The notes below the pieces were generated by a model, which saw only the letters and a program-made list of their open reading frames with translations, ran no database searches and had not been told where the DNA came from. Below, in pieces: positions 8,777 to 17,023 of a stretch of DNA of 64,000 bases. Position numbers and translations under genes: made by a program. Origin of the DNA: Mediterraneibacter agrestimuris (GTDB lineage: Bacteria; Bacillota; Clostridia; Lachnospirales; Lachnospiraceae); assembly GCF_943193195.1 (NCBI RefSeq), contig NZ_CALPDG010000010.1, positions 33,663 through 97,662 of the forward strand, in the 5' to 3' direction. How positions within the stretch are numbered: the stretch's first letter is position 1; every line of letters begins with the position of its first letter.

Positions 8777-9259
8777 ATGCGTCGTTCAGATAGGGAAGTA
8801 AAAGAGTTTGAAGATATTGTAGCTATCATGGAAAAATGTGATGTATGCCGAATTGCCTTAAATAATAATGGCTACCCATATATATTACCACTTAATTTTG
8901 GAATGTGTATAAAAAAAGGTAAAATCGAGTTGTATTTTCATGGAGCTATGGAGGGTACAAAATATGATTTAATTGAAAAGGACAATAGAGCCAGTTTTGA
9001 AATGGATTGTGGACATAAATTAGTGACAGAGGTTGAACACGGAAGTTGCACAATGGAATATGAGAGTGTTATTGGACAAGGGCGTGTTGAAATGCTTTCT
9101 GATGATGAAAAGTGCAATGCTTTATATATTTTGATGAAGCATTATGGTCAAGAAGAATTTTCGTTCAATAAGGCAGTAATGCCCCGTACAAAAGTTTTTA
9201 AACTGGTAGTAGAAAAAGTAACAGGCAAAATAAGACTGAAGAAAAATGACAAACATTAA
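8777..9259 (+). CDS. Flavin-binding split-barrel protein (PPOX/NimA-like)
   Basis: A 160-residue protein with the pyridoxamine-phosphate-oxidase-like split barrel. The start at 8777 is chosen because GGGAGG lies just before it. The N-terminus (MRRSDREVKEFEDIVAIMEKCDVCRIAL) and the later YFHGAMEGTKYDLI are typical of the clostridial NimA-like group. That group binds FMN or a related cofactor, and some members reduce nitroimidazoles. The actual substrate here is not known. It is flanked by a VOC gene and a WYL regulator. Confidence 0.8.
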   Translation: MRRSDREVKEFEDIVAIMEKCDVCRIALNNNGYPYILPLNFGMCIKKGKIELYFHGAMEGTKYDLIEKDNRASFEMDCGHKLVTEVEHGSCTMEYESVIGQGRVEMLSDDEKCNALYILMKHYGQEEFSFNKAVMPRTKVFKLVVEKVTGKIRLKKNDKH

Positions 9260-9322
9260 AATTACAGTTGATTGGGCTAAAACAAAAACTGCGAATCGAT
9301 ATCATTAGGGAGAGTTATTCAA

Positions 9323-10243
9323 ATGAAAATAGACAGACTGTTGAAAATTGTCATTTATCTTTTGAATCATGAGAATGTATCCGCCAGAGACCTGGCAGAA
9401 CGGCTCCATGTTTCTGTTCGCACCATACAGAGAGACATGGTCAGTATTGCAGAAGCAGGGATTCCTGTATATTCCAATCAGGGAAAGGGTGGAGGATACT
9501 CCATTTTGCCGTCGTATAAGGTTAGAAACTGCAATATCCATCAGGAAGAACAGCAGTTGATTCAGCAGGCACTGGAAAGCCTGGCAACCTCATATGCAAA
9601 TGAAACGCTGGCAGGTTTAATTGAAAAGTATCATGCACTTTTGGACAGGGATCAGGAACAGAGTATCTTTTTTGATTTTGGAATCGCCATGGAGAATCAA
9701 CAGGTGCAAAAAGTGAACCAGATGCTGAAACGGGCAATTGAGACAAAGGCACTGGTTGAATTTTTCTACAGGGATGCGCAGGGAAAAGAAACACAGCGGT
9801 TGGTTGAACCTCTTGCTATCCAGTATAAATGGTATTCATGGTATTTATTTGCATGGTCTGTTCCACAGGAGGCGTATCGTACCTTTAAAGTTGCACGAAT
9901 CCGCAAGCCTCAAATTACATCGGAAAAGTCTGACAGAAAGCATCCGGCGGTAAAGGAGCTTATGGAGCAGTCAGACAGGGCATATGGTGAAACTTGTATT
10001 ACACTGGAGGTAGCGTTTGATAAGAAAGATACGTGCCTGATGGAAGAGTACTTTCCGGACAGCCAAATAGAAGAATGGTCGGAGGAAAAATCAAGAATAT
10101 GGATTCAGGTTCCGCCTGGAGAACGCTCGTGGAAAGCCCTGCTTTTGAGTATGGGAAACCGTGTGGAAGTCATTTCTCCGGAAGCCTGCCGAAATGAACT
10201 GATCGAGACTGCTCAAAAATTTTTATCTAATTACGACATATAG
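9323..10243 (+). CDS. WYL-domain transcriptional regulator (YafY-like), intact
   Basis: A 306-residue regulator. Residues 1-60 are a winged HTH (DLAERLHVSVRTIQRDM). About 140-210 is the WYL domain (VEPLAIQYKWYSWYLFAW), and the C-terminal WCX part ends FLSNYDI. WYL domains sense nucleotide-like or other small ligands. It has a frameshifted relative at 19949 and a short remnant at 13075. Its stop codon lies inside a palindrome (10234-10249) that precedes a -10-like sequence, so it probably controls the GNAT gene downstream. Confidence 0.88.
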   Translation: MKIDRLLKIVIYLLNHENVSARDLAERLHVSVRTIQRDMVSIAEAGIPVYSNQGKGGGYSILPSYKVRNCNIHQEEQQLIQQALESLATSYANETLAGLIEKYHALLDRDQEQSIFFDFGIAMENQQVQKVNQMLKRAIETKALVEFFYRDAQGKETQRLVEPLAIQYKWYSWYLFAWSVPQEAYRTFKVARIRKPQITSEKSDRKHPAVKELMEQSDRAYGETCITLEVAFDKKDTCLMEEYFPDSQIEEWSEEKSRIWIQVPPGERSWKALLLSMGNRVEVISPEACRNELIETAQKFLSNYDI

Positions 10244-10266
10244 CTGTCGCAGAAGTATGGTAGGAT
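10234..10266 (+). promoter_or_regulatory. WYL operator and promoter, copy 1
   Basis: CGACATATAGCTGTCG (10234-10249) is an inverted repeat CGACA-N6-TGTCG overlapping the regulator stop. TAGGAT follows 11 bp later, in -10 position. The same 16 bases recur at 20862, where TATAAT follows 11 bp later. Binding by the WYL regulator is inferred. Confidence 0.6.
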
Positions 10267-10334
10267 GGAGATGTTCTATGGCACATGGAGTATTCTGCGC
10301 GTATGGCGGAAGGTAAAAAAGAGAGGAGCATAAG

Positions 10335-10943
10335 ATGAGTGAATTTGTGAAAGTGTTACTTGGAGATCAGGGAACTTTTGAGGATGTGTATCAGGAGTGT
10401 CCGGTTTTTGACGATGGAAAATACTGCTTACGTCTGGTCGCAGAAAGTGATGCGGAGGATTTACTGAAGGTTTATTCGGACGGGAAGGCGGTTCCTTTTT
10501 TCAATAGTGATAATTGCGGTGGGGATGACTTCCATTATACATCTCTGGAAAGAATGAGGGAGGCTGTCAGCTATTGGCTTTGGGAGTATGAAAGAAGAGG
10601 ATTTGTGAGATGGGGTATTTTCAGCCATAAAGAGGAAGAAGTTATAGGAACGGTTGAATTATTCCACAGGGATTCTGAGGATTATTTCAAAGACTGCGGG
10701 CTGCTGCGTCTGGATCTGCGAAGTGATTACGAAAAAGCAGATGTGATAAAGGAAATTTTACAACAGATAGAAACTCCAGCGTTTGACATGTTTTCCTGCC
10801 GGATGCTGGCAACAAAAGCGGTGCCAACCGCAAAAGAACGTATTCAGGCATTGGCGGTACTGGGGTATGAAGAATCAGATCATGCGCTGACCGGACATGA
10901 TGGCACTCAGTATAAATACTATTGGGTTCTTAATAAGAAATAG
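10335..10943 (+). CDS. GNAT N-acetyltransferase, copy 1
   Basis: A 202-residue acetyltransferase of the ribosomal-protein/antibiotic acetylase type. Its central strand reads GFVRWGIFSHKEEEVIGTVELFH, and the tail reads LAVLGYEESD. AGAGGAG precedes the ATG. About 60 percent of positions look shared with the protein at 16259, including KVYSDGKAVPFFNSDNCGGD. The N-terminus has about 15 extra residues compared with that copy. Substrate is unknown. Confidence 0.82.
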   Translation: MSEFVKVLLGDQGTFEDVYQECPVFDDGKYCLRLVAESDAEDLLKVYSDGKAVPFFNSDNCGGDDFHYTSLERMREAVSYWLWEYERRGFVRWGIFSHKEEEVIGTVELFHRDSEDYFKDCGLLRLDLRSDYEKADVIKEILQQIETPAFDMFSCRMLATKAVPTAKERIQALAVLGYEESDHALTGHDGTQYKYYWVLNKK

Positions 10944-11021
10944 GAAACATTATGGATTAATTCTGTTGCTGCAGTATGATGACGGGTTCTGCCGTTTTTT
11001 GTATTAGCGGTGGGAGGGCAA

Positions 11022-12218
11022 ATGGACAGAATTTATTTTACGAAAAAACAGGCGCGGCAGTTTTTGTTATTAAAGCATGGCTTGCTGGGAGATTACAAAT
11101 TTGTTGGAAAAGAAGGCGTCCTTTCTTTTGTCCGGCAGGCAGGATGCATTCAGTTTGATCCGGTGGATGTCTGTGGCAGAAATGCGGATCTGGTTTTGCA
11201 GTCCAGAATCAAAGACTATCAAAAGACGATGCTTTATGAGCTTTTATATATCGATCGGAAACTGGTGGATTATTTTGATAAAAATCTCTCGATTCTTCCA
11301 ATAGAGAACTGGAAATATTTTGCCCGGGAGCGGCAGGCTCACCGAAGCTGGGAGAGAAGCCATACAGAAATTGTGGAAGTACAGGAACGGGTGCGTGAGG
11401 AAATTGCACGGCGGGGACCACTGTGCAGCGCAGATTTGGACATAGTGGAAAAGGTATCCTGGTATTGGAGTGATACCAGGTTGTCGAGAGCGGCGTTGGA
11501 ACATATGTATTTTGTCGGAGAACTGGGAATCCATCATAAGAGCGGAACACTGAAATATTATGATCTGATTGAAAATTGCATTCCGGCAGAATTTTTGAAT
11601 CAACCAGAGCCTTTTCCTTCGGATTTTGATTATAGAAAATGGCTGGTGTCAGAGCGCATTGGTTCGGTGGGTCTTTTGTGGAACCGTGCTTCTGACGCAT
11701 GGCTGGGTATACAGGGACTTAAGGCTGCACAGAGAAATGCTATATTCGAGATGCTGTTAAAAGAAGAGAAGATTATTGAAGTAAAAGTGGAAGAGATTGG
11801 GGAGCCGTTGTATTGCCGCAGGGAGGATGCAGGACTTGCAGAATTTATATTGAAAAATCCCCCGATGAAAAAGCGCTGTGAATTTATTGCACCGCTGGAT
11901 AATCTGATCTGGGACAGGAAGCTTATAGGAGCAGTTTTTGATTTTTCTTATAAATGGGAAATCTATACGCCGAAGCAGCAGCGTAAATATGGTTATTATG
12001 TTTTGCCGATTCTCTATGGAGACAGATTTGCAGGCAGGATAGAAATGGCTTATGATAAAAAGCAGGGAAAGCTGGAACTAAAAAATATCTGGTATGAGCC
12101 GGACTTGCGTCTGACAAAGGCACTGCAGCGCGATGTGGACAGACGCATCAGACGGTTTGAACGTTTTTGCAGAAAAAGAGGCTGGAATGATTGGAGAGAT
12201 TGTAAAAGTCATCGTTGA
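11022..12218 (+). CDS. DNA glycosylase-like winged-helix protein (YcaQ/AlkX type)
   Basis: A 398-residue member of the HTH_42 family, to which E. coli YcaQ and Streptomyces AlkZ belong. These excise alkylated or cross-linked bases. The start at 11022 follows TGGGAGGGC. The segment CIQFDPVDVCGRNADLVLQ contains a Q-F-D triplet, matching the QxD catalytic form I recall for the YcaQ/AlkX branch. It overlaps the next gene by 32 bases. With the alkyladenine glycosylase at 20921 it makes two base-excision enzymes in this cargo. Confidence 0.8.
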   Translation: MDRIYFTKKQARQFLLLKHGLLGDYKFVGKEGVLSFVRQAGCIQFDPVDVCGRNADLVLQSRIKDYQKTMLYELLYIDRKLVDYFDKNLSILPIENWKYFARERQAHRSWERSHTEIVEVQERVREEIARRGPLCSADLDIVEKVSWYWSDTRLSRAALEHMYFVGELGIHHKSGTLKYYDLIENCIPAEFLNQPEPFPSDFDYRKWLVSERIGSVGLLWNRASDAWLGIQGLKAAQRNAIFEMLLKEEKIIEVKVEEIGEPLYCRREDAGLAEFILKNPPMKKRCEFIAPLDNLIWDRKLIGAVFDFSYKWEIYTPKQQRKYGYYVLPILYGDRFAGRIEMAYDKKQGKLELKNIWYEPDLRLTKALQRDVDRRIRRFERFCRKRGWNDWRDCKSHR

Positions 12219-12510
12219 CAGACCGCTTGGAAGTTATCATCCGGAACATAAAGACCTGTATTATCCTGTTAACTACGGATATATCGAAGGCATTATGGCT
12301 CCTGATGGTGAGGAGCAGGATGCTTATATCGTTGGTGTAAATGAAGCTGTTAAAGAATTTACAGGAAAGATTACTGCGGTTGTACACCGATTGGATGATG
12401 TTGAAGAAAAATGGGTGGTTGCACCTGAAAATCTTTCTTTTAGTGAGAAGGAAATCATGGAGCAGATAAAGTTTCAGGAACAGTATTTTAAGTCGGAAAT
12501 CAGAATGTAA
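12187..12510 (+). CDS. Inorganic-pyrophosphatase-like small protein
   Basis: A 107-residue protein beginning MIGEIVKVIVDRPLGSYHPEH with a YPVNYGYIEG strand, as in family I inorganic pyrophosphatases. True enzymes are about 170 residues with a D-x-D-P-x-D metal site; here that segment reads PDGEEQDAYIVG, so the third and fourth positions are E rather than D and P. Enzyme activity is therefore doubtful. It overlaps the glycosylase gene. A C-terminal remnant of a second copy is at 16168. Confidence 0.7.
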   Translation: MIGEIVKVIVDRPLGSYHPEHKDLYYPVNYGYIEGIMAPDGEEQDAYIVGVNEAVKEFTGKITAVVHRLDDVEEKWVVAPENLSFSEKEIMEQIKFQEQYFKSEIRM

Positions 12511-12580
12511 TAATTTCGTTATAATGAAATTTATGGATTAAATATTTTATGACGGAATTAAATGAGTTGAGGTGATAAGA

Positions 12581-13021
12581 ATGATTCGTGAAGCGAAACA
12601 GGAAGATTTGCTGGAAGTGCTGAATTTATATTTATATCTTCATGAAGAGACTGTTCCAGAACAATCGGAACATTTATCGGTCATTTGGAATCAAATTATA
12701 GCAGATAAAAATCATCATCTTATTGTAAATATTGTTGACGGAAAGATTGTTTCTTCGTGCGTTTGTGTGATTATTCCAAATTTAACAAGAAACATACATC
12801 CGTATGCGTTTGTGGAAAATGTTGTTACTCATGCAGACTATAGAGGGCATGGTTATGCTACGGAATGCTTAAATTATGCAAAAACCATAGCTGTAAATAA
12901 TAATTGCTACAAGATGATGCTGCTGACAGGTTCAAAAGAACAAAAGACGTTAGAGTTTTATAAAAATGCGGGATATAACTGTACAGATAAAACAGCTTTT
13001 ATTCAATGGTTAGATATATGA
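12581..13021 (+). CDS. GNAT N-acetyltransferase
   Basis: A 146-residue acetyltransferase. The start at 12581 follows GAGGTGAT; an in-frame GTG nine bases upstream is less well placed. VENVVTHADYRGHGYATECLNYA contains the acetyl-CoA loop R-G-H-G-Y-A, and the fold ends EFYKNAGYN. The gene is a single copy, not closely related to the pair at 10335 and 16259. The substrate is unknown. Confidence 0.85.
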   Translation: MIREAKQEDLLEVLNLYLYLHEETVPEQSEHLSVIWNQIIADKNHHLIVNIVDGKIVSSCVCVIIPNLTRNIHPYAFVENVVTHADYRGHGYATECLNYAKTIAVNNNCYKMMLLTGSKEQKTLEFYKNAGYNCTDKTAFIQWLDI

Positions 13022-13074
13022 GATAAATTCCAGATTCATATCTGAGAGAAACGAAAGGATGGCAGAGCAGTGAT

Positions 13075-13131
13075 GAAAATAGACCGCTTATTAGAAATCA
13101 TCATATATCTGTTGAAACTGTGTGCCTCTTG
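13075..13131 (+). pseudogene. WYL regulator N-terminus, remnant
   Basis: The sequence from about 13016 to 13116 matches 19890-19994, including the CGAAAGGATG ribosome binding region and codons for MKIDRLLEIIIYLL. After that the frame hits a stop at once (KLCAS then TGA). It is the truncated start of a third WYL regulator gene. An unrelated stretch follows to 13233 (LKPDTYIKLSLDMEDYYRIKD in one frame), which may be another gene tail. Confidence 0.75.
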
Positions 13132-13235
13132 AGCAACCGAAAATTAAAACCTGATACTTATATAAAATTGAGTCTGGATATGGAAGATTATTACAGAATC
13201 AAAGATGCAGAGAAGGAAAAGAACAAGACATCATA

Positions 13236-13283
13236 ACATCCTACCCGTAGTGATAAATTGTTCTACAGGAAAGGGTGCGAAGC
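13236..13283 (+). repeat. Repeated leader, copy 2
   Basis: Second copy of the 48-bp leader at 401-448, differing at only a few positions. It precedes a truncated version of the same gene. Confidence 0.75.
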
Positions 13284-13548
13284 ATGGAAAATGTAGTATA
13301 CGAGAAAGATTACGGAGAGGAATTCCGGGAGAGAAGTGATAAGGCGAAAGGACAGGACTTTTTAGACACATTGAAGGATATCGGATTCTTCCAGGCATAC
13401 AAAGAAGAAATGGATAAAATCCCAAAGCGTGTGGTTCCAAAGGAAAAAGAGGATTACGGATACCTGCTTGGAGAATGTGACTTTTTCGATTAAGGACGGG
13501 CTATTGCGGATGACCATATTCATTGGATATTTTGATAAGGTGTATTAA
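13284..13548 (+). pseudogene. Conjugative-element protein, internally deleted copy
   Basis: The first 66 codons closely match the gene at 449, up to YLLGEC. Sequence then jumps to the part encoding FSIKDGLLRMTIFIGYFD, but in another frame, so translation stops at 13493 after DFFD. The joint lies where the intact copy has the similar words GAGTGTGACG and GAGAATGTAACG, which suggests deletion between short imperfect repeats. The rest of the reading frame persists to TAA at 13548. Confidence 0.75.
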
Positions 13549-13643
13549 GGATGAGAGCATCTGTTAGTGTGAGGAATGGCGGGTGCTTTTTTCATGAAGT
13601 TATGGTATGCTGTAAGAAATCAATTAGCCGGAGGTACGGAGTT

Positions 13644-13889
13644 ATGGACGATCAGCGGATTTTACTGGATTATGAAACGATCAAGGGAGCTGTCGCCGGG
13701 GAGAAGTGGGCAATGGAGCGGATTCTTAAACATTACGATTTCTATATGGATGAACTCGCCACAGTGAAGGAGCGGGAGCCGGATGGAAATGTGAAGTGTT
13801 ATGTGGATGAGGTTTTGAAGCAGGCAATAGCATTGAAACTGCTGGAGGAAGCGGAGAGGAGAGCGAAAGAGAAAATTAATAGTGTTTGA
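13644..13889 (+). CDS. Small helix-turn-helix protein (HTH_16 class)
   Basis: An 81-residue protein starting MDDQRILLDYETIKGAVAGEKWAM at the ATG after CCGGAGG. It has the layout of the HTH_16 proteins of Tn916-type elements: about 80 residues, an N-terminal acidic part, and a C-terminal helix rich in A, L and K. It is the intact copy of the broken gene at 970. In conjugative elements such proteins sit with regulatory genes; a direct function is not proven. Confidence 0.7.
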   Translation: MDDQRILLDYETIKGAVAGEKWAMERILKHYDFYMDELATVKEREPDGNVKCYVDEVLKQAIALKLLEEAERRAKEKINSV

Positions 13890-13969
13890 ATCCATCCGGG
13901 ATTCTTTCATAATTCGCAATCTACGAAGCTGCCTGGAAGAAGAGCATGGGGATAATACGCTTTTAGGGG

Positions 13970-14022
13970 TGAAAAATGGTATCCCGTTTATCTTGGATTT
14001 TTCTATTCCTACAAAATTGTAG
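13970..14022 (+). pseudogene. Sensor kinase 3' end, remnant
   Basis: In frame with the final TAG this reads GVKNGIPFILDFSIPTKL. It matches the last residues of the intact kinase at 29485 (TFTLSFLIPTKL), and the following operator is also shared. It shows that a Bce-type regulatory module once lay here. Confidence 0.7.
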
Positions 14023-14024
14023 CC

Positions 14025-14061
14025 TAACAGTAATATTGCAGTAAGGTATGGATAGTATACT
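14025..14061 (+). promoter_or_regulatory. Bce-type operator-promoter, copy A
   Basis: TAACAGTAA at 14025 and TTGCAGTAA at 14036 are direct repeats 11 bp apart. TATACT (-10) at 14056 lies 20 bp after the start of the second repeat, exactly as at 23188-23224 and 29488-29524. It should drive the VOC gene at 14144. Confidence 0.65.
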
Positions 14062-14143
14062 TTTATTGAATGCGAAATATAGCAGAGAGGTATACTGGAT
14101 GCTGAAAATAAAGAAACAAATCGGAATTTGGAGGTATTGTATT

Positions 14144-14554
14144 ATGAGATTGGACGGTTTTGGATTATTTGTTGAAGATATGGCGAAAATGATTCGCTTT
14201 TACAGAGATGTACTTGGCTTTGAGATTAAAGAAGCGGAAGATACATCTAATGTATATCTTGTAAAAGATGGGACGTTGTTTCTGTTGTACGGCAGAAATG
14301 ACTTTGAAAAAATGACCAATCGCAGATATGATTATATCAAAGGATTCAACGGTCATTTTGAAATGGCACTTTATGTTGATACATTTGAAGAAGTTGATAA
14401 AGCATTTAGTAAAGCTGTAGAAAACGGTGCTACTCCTGTACTGGAACCGGAACTTGAACCTTGGGGACAGAGAACTTGTTATATTGCTGATCCTGAAGGT
14501 AATTTAATAGAGATAGGTTCTTGGAATAAGCCTTACGAAGAAAAGGATTCATAA
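14144..14554 (+). CDS. VOC family protein under a Bce-type operator
   Basis: A 136-residue VOC protein starting MRLDGFGLFVEDMAKMIRFYRDVLG, with TTGGAGG in front. Module 2 contains TCYIADPEGNLIEIGSW, with the final metal-binding glutamate. Unlike the other VOC genes here it lies directly downstream of a regulator-type operator and promoter (14025-14061), so it may be induced together with the envelope-stress transporter at 29564. The ligand is unknown; fosfomycin or bleomycin-type roles are possible but not shown. Confidence 0.85.
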   Translation: MRLDGFGLFVEDMAKMIRFYRDVLGFEIKEAEDTSNVYLVKDGTLFLLYGRNDFEKMTNRRYDYIKGFNGHFEMALYVDTFEEVDKAFSKAVENGATPVLEPELEPWGQRTCYIADPEGNLIEIGSWNKPYEEKDS

Positions 14555-14666
14555 ATTCGAATTTGAGAGGGAATTGAATATGAATAAGGAATGGTTGAAC
14601 TTAATAAAACAATTTGTGTAGATTTTTAGTCTGCCAGATTAAAATTTGAGATTTGAGGTACAGCGT

Positions 14667-15215
14667 ATGAAAGGTTTCCATAGGGACAATCAGCTATTTT
14701 CTCTTTGTGGTTTGAACTGCGGATTATGTCCTATGCACTTAAATAAATATTGTCCCGGCTGCGGTGGCGGAGAGGGGAATCAATCCTGCAAAATTGCAAA
14801 GTGTAGTTTAGAACATGATGGTGTGGAATATTGTTTTCGGTGCAGAGAGTACCCCTGTGAGAAGTATGAGCATATAGATGAATTTGATTCATTCATTACA
14901 CACAGTAACCGAAAAGCTGATTTGAAAAAAGCAAGAGAGATAGGGATCGAAGCATACAATGCGGAGCAGACAGAAAAGACGGAATTATTGAATTTACTGT
15001 TAGCCAACTATAACGATGGCAGGAAAAAGACTCTTTTTTGTGTGGCGGTCAATCTTTTGGAATTGCAGGAAATAAATGAGATACTTTTGCAAATCAAGGG
15101 TAATTCGGAACTGGAAAGATTGACACTCAAAGAAAAAAGTTCTTATGCTGCGGGGGTGTTTCAAAACGCAGCAAAGCGAAAGAATATTGAACTAAAGCTC
15201 CGGAAGAAAAAATAA
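14667..15215 (+). CDS. DUF3795 cysteine-rich protein
   Basis: A 182-residue protein with many cysteines near the N-terminus: CGLNCGLCPMH, CPGCGGG, SCKIAKC and YCFRCREYPCEKY. This is the metal- or cluster-binding pattern of the DUF3795 family. The start at 14667 follows GAGGTA; a TTG further upstream has no ribosome binding site. The C-terminal half is helical and charged. Role unknown; neighbours are VOC and flavin-binding genes. Confidence 0.78.
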   Translation: MKGFHRDNQLFSLCGLNCGLCPMHLNKYCPGCGGGEGNQSCKIAKCSLEHDGVEYCFRCREYPCEKYEHIDEFDSFITHSNRKADLKKAREIGIEAYNAEQTEKTELLNLLLANYNDGRKKTLFCVAVNLLELQEINEILLQIKGNSELERLTLKEKSSYAAGVFQNAAKRKNIELKLRKKK

Positions 15216-15237
15216 TCTCTAAGAAAGGAAAACTTAC

Positions 15238-15702
15238 ATGAAATACAATTGTACGGTTATATCGGTAGCAGACATCAAAGCTGCAAGAAAGTTTTATGAG
15301 GATTTATTCGGATTGGAAGTATTTCAGGATTATGGAAGAAATATAGCTTTTACCTGCGGTTTAGCTTTACAGCAGGACTTTGACTGGCTTGTTCATTTAC
15401 CAAAAGAAAGCATATTAAAAAAATCTAACAATGTGGAATTATGTTTTGAGGAACAGGACTTTGACAGTTTCTTACATAAACTAAAAGAATATCCGAATAT
15501 TGAGTGTTTGGGTGAGGTAATTGAACACAGTTGGGGGCAACGTGTCATTCGATTTTATGATTTGGACGGACATATCATAGAAGTTGGAGAGAATATGAAA
15601 ATGGTTATAAAGCGTTTCCTTGCTTCTGGTATGACCATAGATGAAGTGTCTGTAAAAATGGATGTTTCTTTTGAAGATTTAACGAAGCTGCTAAACAGTT
15701 AA
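15238..15702 (+). CDS. VOC family protein with helical tail, copy 2
   Basis: A 154-residue near-duplicate of the protein at 8257; the first 80 residues differ at only a few places and the leader is the same. Changes cluster in residues 45-75. Both copies are intact, so both may be used. The duplication, with the GNAT pair and the pyrophosphatase remnant, indicates that a block of this cargo was copied and then rearranged. Confidence 0.85.
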   Translation: MKYNCTVISVADIKAARKFYEDLFGLEVFQDYGRNIAFTCGLALQQDFDWLVHLPKESILKKSNNVELCFEEQDFDSFLHKLKEYPNIECLGEVIEHSWGQRVIRFYDLDGHIIEVGENMKMVIKRFLASGMTIDEVSVKMDVSFEDLTKLLNS

Positions 15703-15730
15703 ATGAAAAGTTGCAAAGGAGAACGAATTA

Positions 15731-16147
15731 ATGAAAAAAATGAGCCGAGAAGCTAAAAAAATAATGATGGAACGTTTTGGAAAAGACACTGTTATTGCGT
15801 TGGCAACCATTGAAAAGGAGGTGCCTTATGTGCGATATGTAAATGCCTACTATGAGAACGGTGCATTTTATATTATTACATATGCACTTTCAAATAAAAT
15901 CAAACATATAGAAAACAATCCTGCTGTTGCAATAGCTGGTGAGTGGTTTACGGCACATGGAAAGGGCAGCAATTTGGGTTATTTTGGAAAAAAAGAGAAT
16001 TGTATGATTGCTAAAAAACTGAAAAATGTCTTTGCTGAATGGATTGATAACGGACATAACAATTTTGATGATGAAAATACGATAATTCTATGTGTAGAAT
16101 TAACAGATGGACTGTTACTCTCACATGGGACAAGATATGAGTTTTAG
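15731..16147 (+). CDS. Pyridoxamine-phosphate-oxidase-like protein
   Basis: A 138-residue split-barrel protein: TVIALATIEKEVPYVRYVNAYYENGAFYIITY is the first barrel half, and NPAVAIAGEWFTAHGKG the second. It belongs to the broad FMN- or F420-binding PPOX group but is not close to the protein at 8777. AAAGGAGAACG precedes the start. Likely a small flavin-dependent reductase or a flavin-binding protein of unknown substrate. Confidence 0.8.
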   Translation: MKKMSREAKKIMMERFGKDTVIALATIEKEVPYVRYVNAYYENGAFYIITYALSNKIKHIENNPAVAIAGEWFTAHGKGSNLGYFGKKENCMIAKKLKNVFAEWIDNGHNNFDDENTIILCVELTDGLLLSHGTRYEF

Positions 16148-16167
16148 CTTTTCTAGCTTGTAGAATT

Positions 16168-16218
16168 GGAAAAATTTCAGGAGCAGTATTTCCAGTCAGA
16201 ACTAAGGATGCTGCCATA
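16168..16218 (+). pseudogene. Pyrophosphatase-like C-terminus, remnant
   Basis: One frame reads EKFQEQYFQSELRM, matching the end of the intact gene at 12187 (IKFQEQYFKSEIRM). The rest of that gene is missing. It is followed by the second GNAT copy. Confidence 0.65.
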
Positions 16219-16258
16219 GATAGAGATGAAAAGACGAAATTTACGGAGGAGGATCAGA

Positions 16259-16825
16259 ATGGTGGATGTTTATAAAAATTGTCCTGAATATGAGAATGAG
16301 GACTATCTTGTGAGAATGGTTTGCCAAGAGGATAGAATGGATTTATTAAAGGTTTATTCTGATAAAAGGGCTGTCCCCTTTTTTAATAGTGATAATTGTG
16401 GCGGAGATGATTTCTATTATACAACGGAAAGCAGAATGGAACAGGCGATTGATTACTGGCTTTTCGAGTACAATAGAGAAGGATTTGTGAGGTGGACAAT
16501 TGTGTCAAAAGCAACTGATGAAGCAATTGGAACAATAGAGCTTTTCCACAGAGACGCCGATGATTATTTTACAAACTGCGGTTTGCTCAGGCTGGACATT
16601 CGCAGTGATTATGAAATGACAAGCGAGATTATAAAAATATTAAGATTGATAATGGAACCTGCATATAGCCTGTTTCATTGTGATAAGATTGCTACGAAAG
16701 CGCTTCCCTCTGCGGCAGAACGTATTGTGGCGTTGAAAAATTTAGGATTTATACGCTCAGAGGAAAAGCTGATAGGGCATGATGGAACAAAGTATGATTC
16801 CTATTTTGTATTGAGGAAAAATTAG
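16259..16825 (+). CDS. GNAT N-acetyltransferase, copy 2
   Basis: A 188-residue acetyltransferase related to the one at 10335 (shared VYSD...AVPFFNSDNCGGDDF and RWTIVSK...AIGTIELFHRD). The ATG at 16259 is chosen because GGAGGAGG lies 6-14 bases before it. It belongs to the same subgroup, which acetylates small amines or protein N-termini; substrate unknown. It ends the duplicated block. Confidence 0.82.
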   Translation: MVDVYKNCPEYENEDYLVRMVCQEDRMDLLKVYSDKRAVPFFNSDNCGGDDFYYTTESRMEQAIDYWLFEYNREGFVRWTIVSKATDEAIGTIELFHRDADDYFTNCGLLRLDIRSDYEMTSEIIKILRLIMEPAYSLFHCDKIATKALPSAAERIVALKNLGFIRSEEKLIGHDGTKYDSYFVLRKN

Positions 16826-16871
16826 CGCCTCTCCAAATCTGGATAAAAAATATGTATCCAGGCTAAAATGC

Positions 16872-16900
16872 TTGACATTGACAAAGTTATAAGCTAATAT
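16872..16900 (+). promoter_or_regulatory. Strong sigma-70/A-type promoter
   Basis: TTGACA at 16872-16877 and TAATAT at 16895-16900 are separated by exactly 17 bp. It reads into the leader peptide and terminator that follow. Confidence 0.8.
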
Positions 16901-16927
16901 AAGACCATATTTCAAGAAAGAGCAGGT

Positions 16928-16969
16928 ATGTGGATGTTAATTGTTTCTGTAATGACAAAGGACAACTAA
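16928..16969 (+). CDS. 13-residue leader peptide, putative
   Basis: MWMLIVSVMTKDN, starting 27 bases after the -10 box with a weak GAGCAGG ribosome binding site. Twelve bases after its stop the terminator at 16981 begins. The layout (promoter, short peptide, terminator) is that of translation-coupled attenuators in front of ribosome-targeting resistance genes such as tet(M). No resistance gene follows, so the unit may be a relic or may control the ABC-2 exporter at 17322. Confidence 0.5.
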   Translation: MWMLIVSVMTKDN

Positions 16970-16980
16970 ATTTTATAAGA

Positions 16981-17023
16981 GGGTAAGCACGGAATAGAGT
17001 GCTTTATTTGTGTTACCCTTTTT
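16981..17023 (+). terminator. Terminator or attenuator hairpin
   Basis: GGGTAA (16981) pairs with TTACCC (17013) and the inner GCAC (16987) with GTGC (16999), followed by five T. The nested stems after a leader peptide suggest attenuation. Confidence 0.75.
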
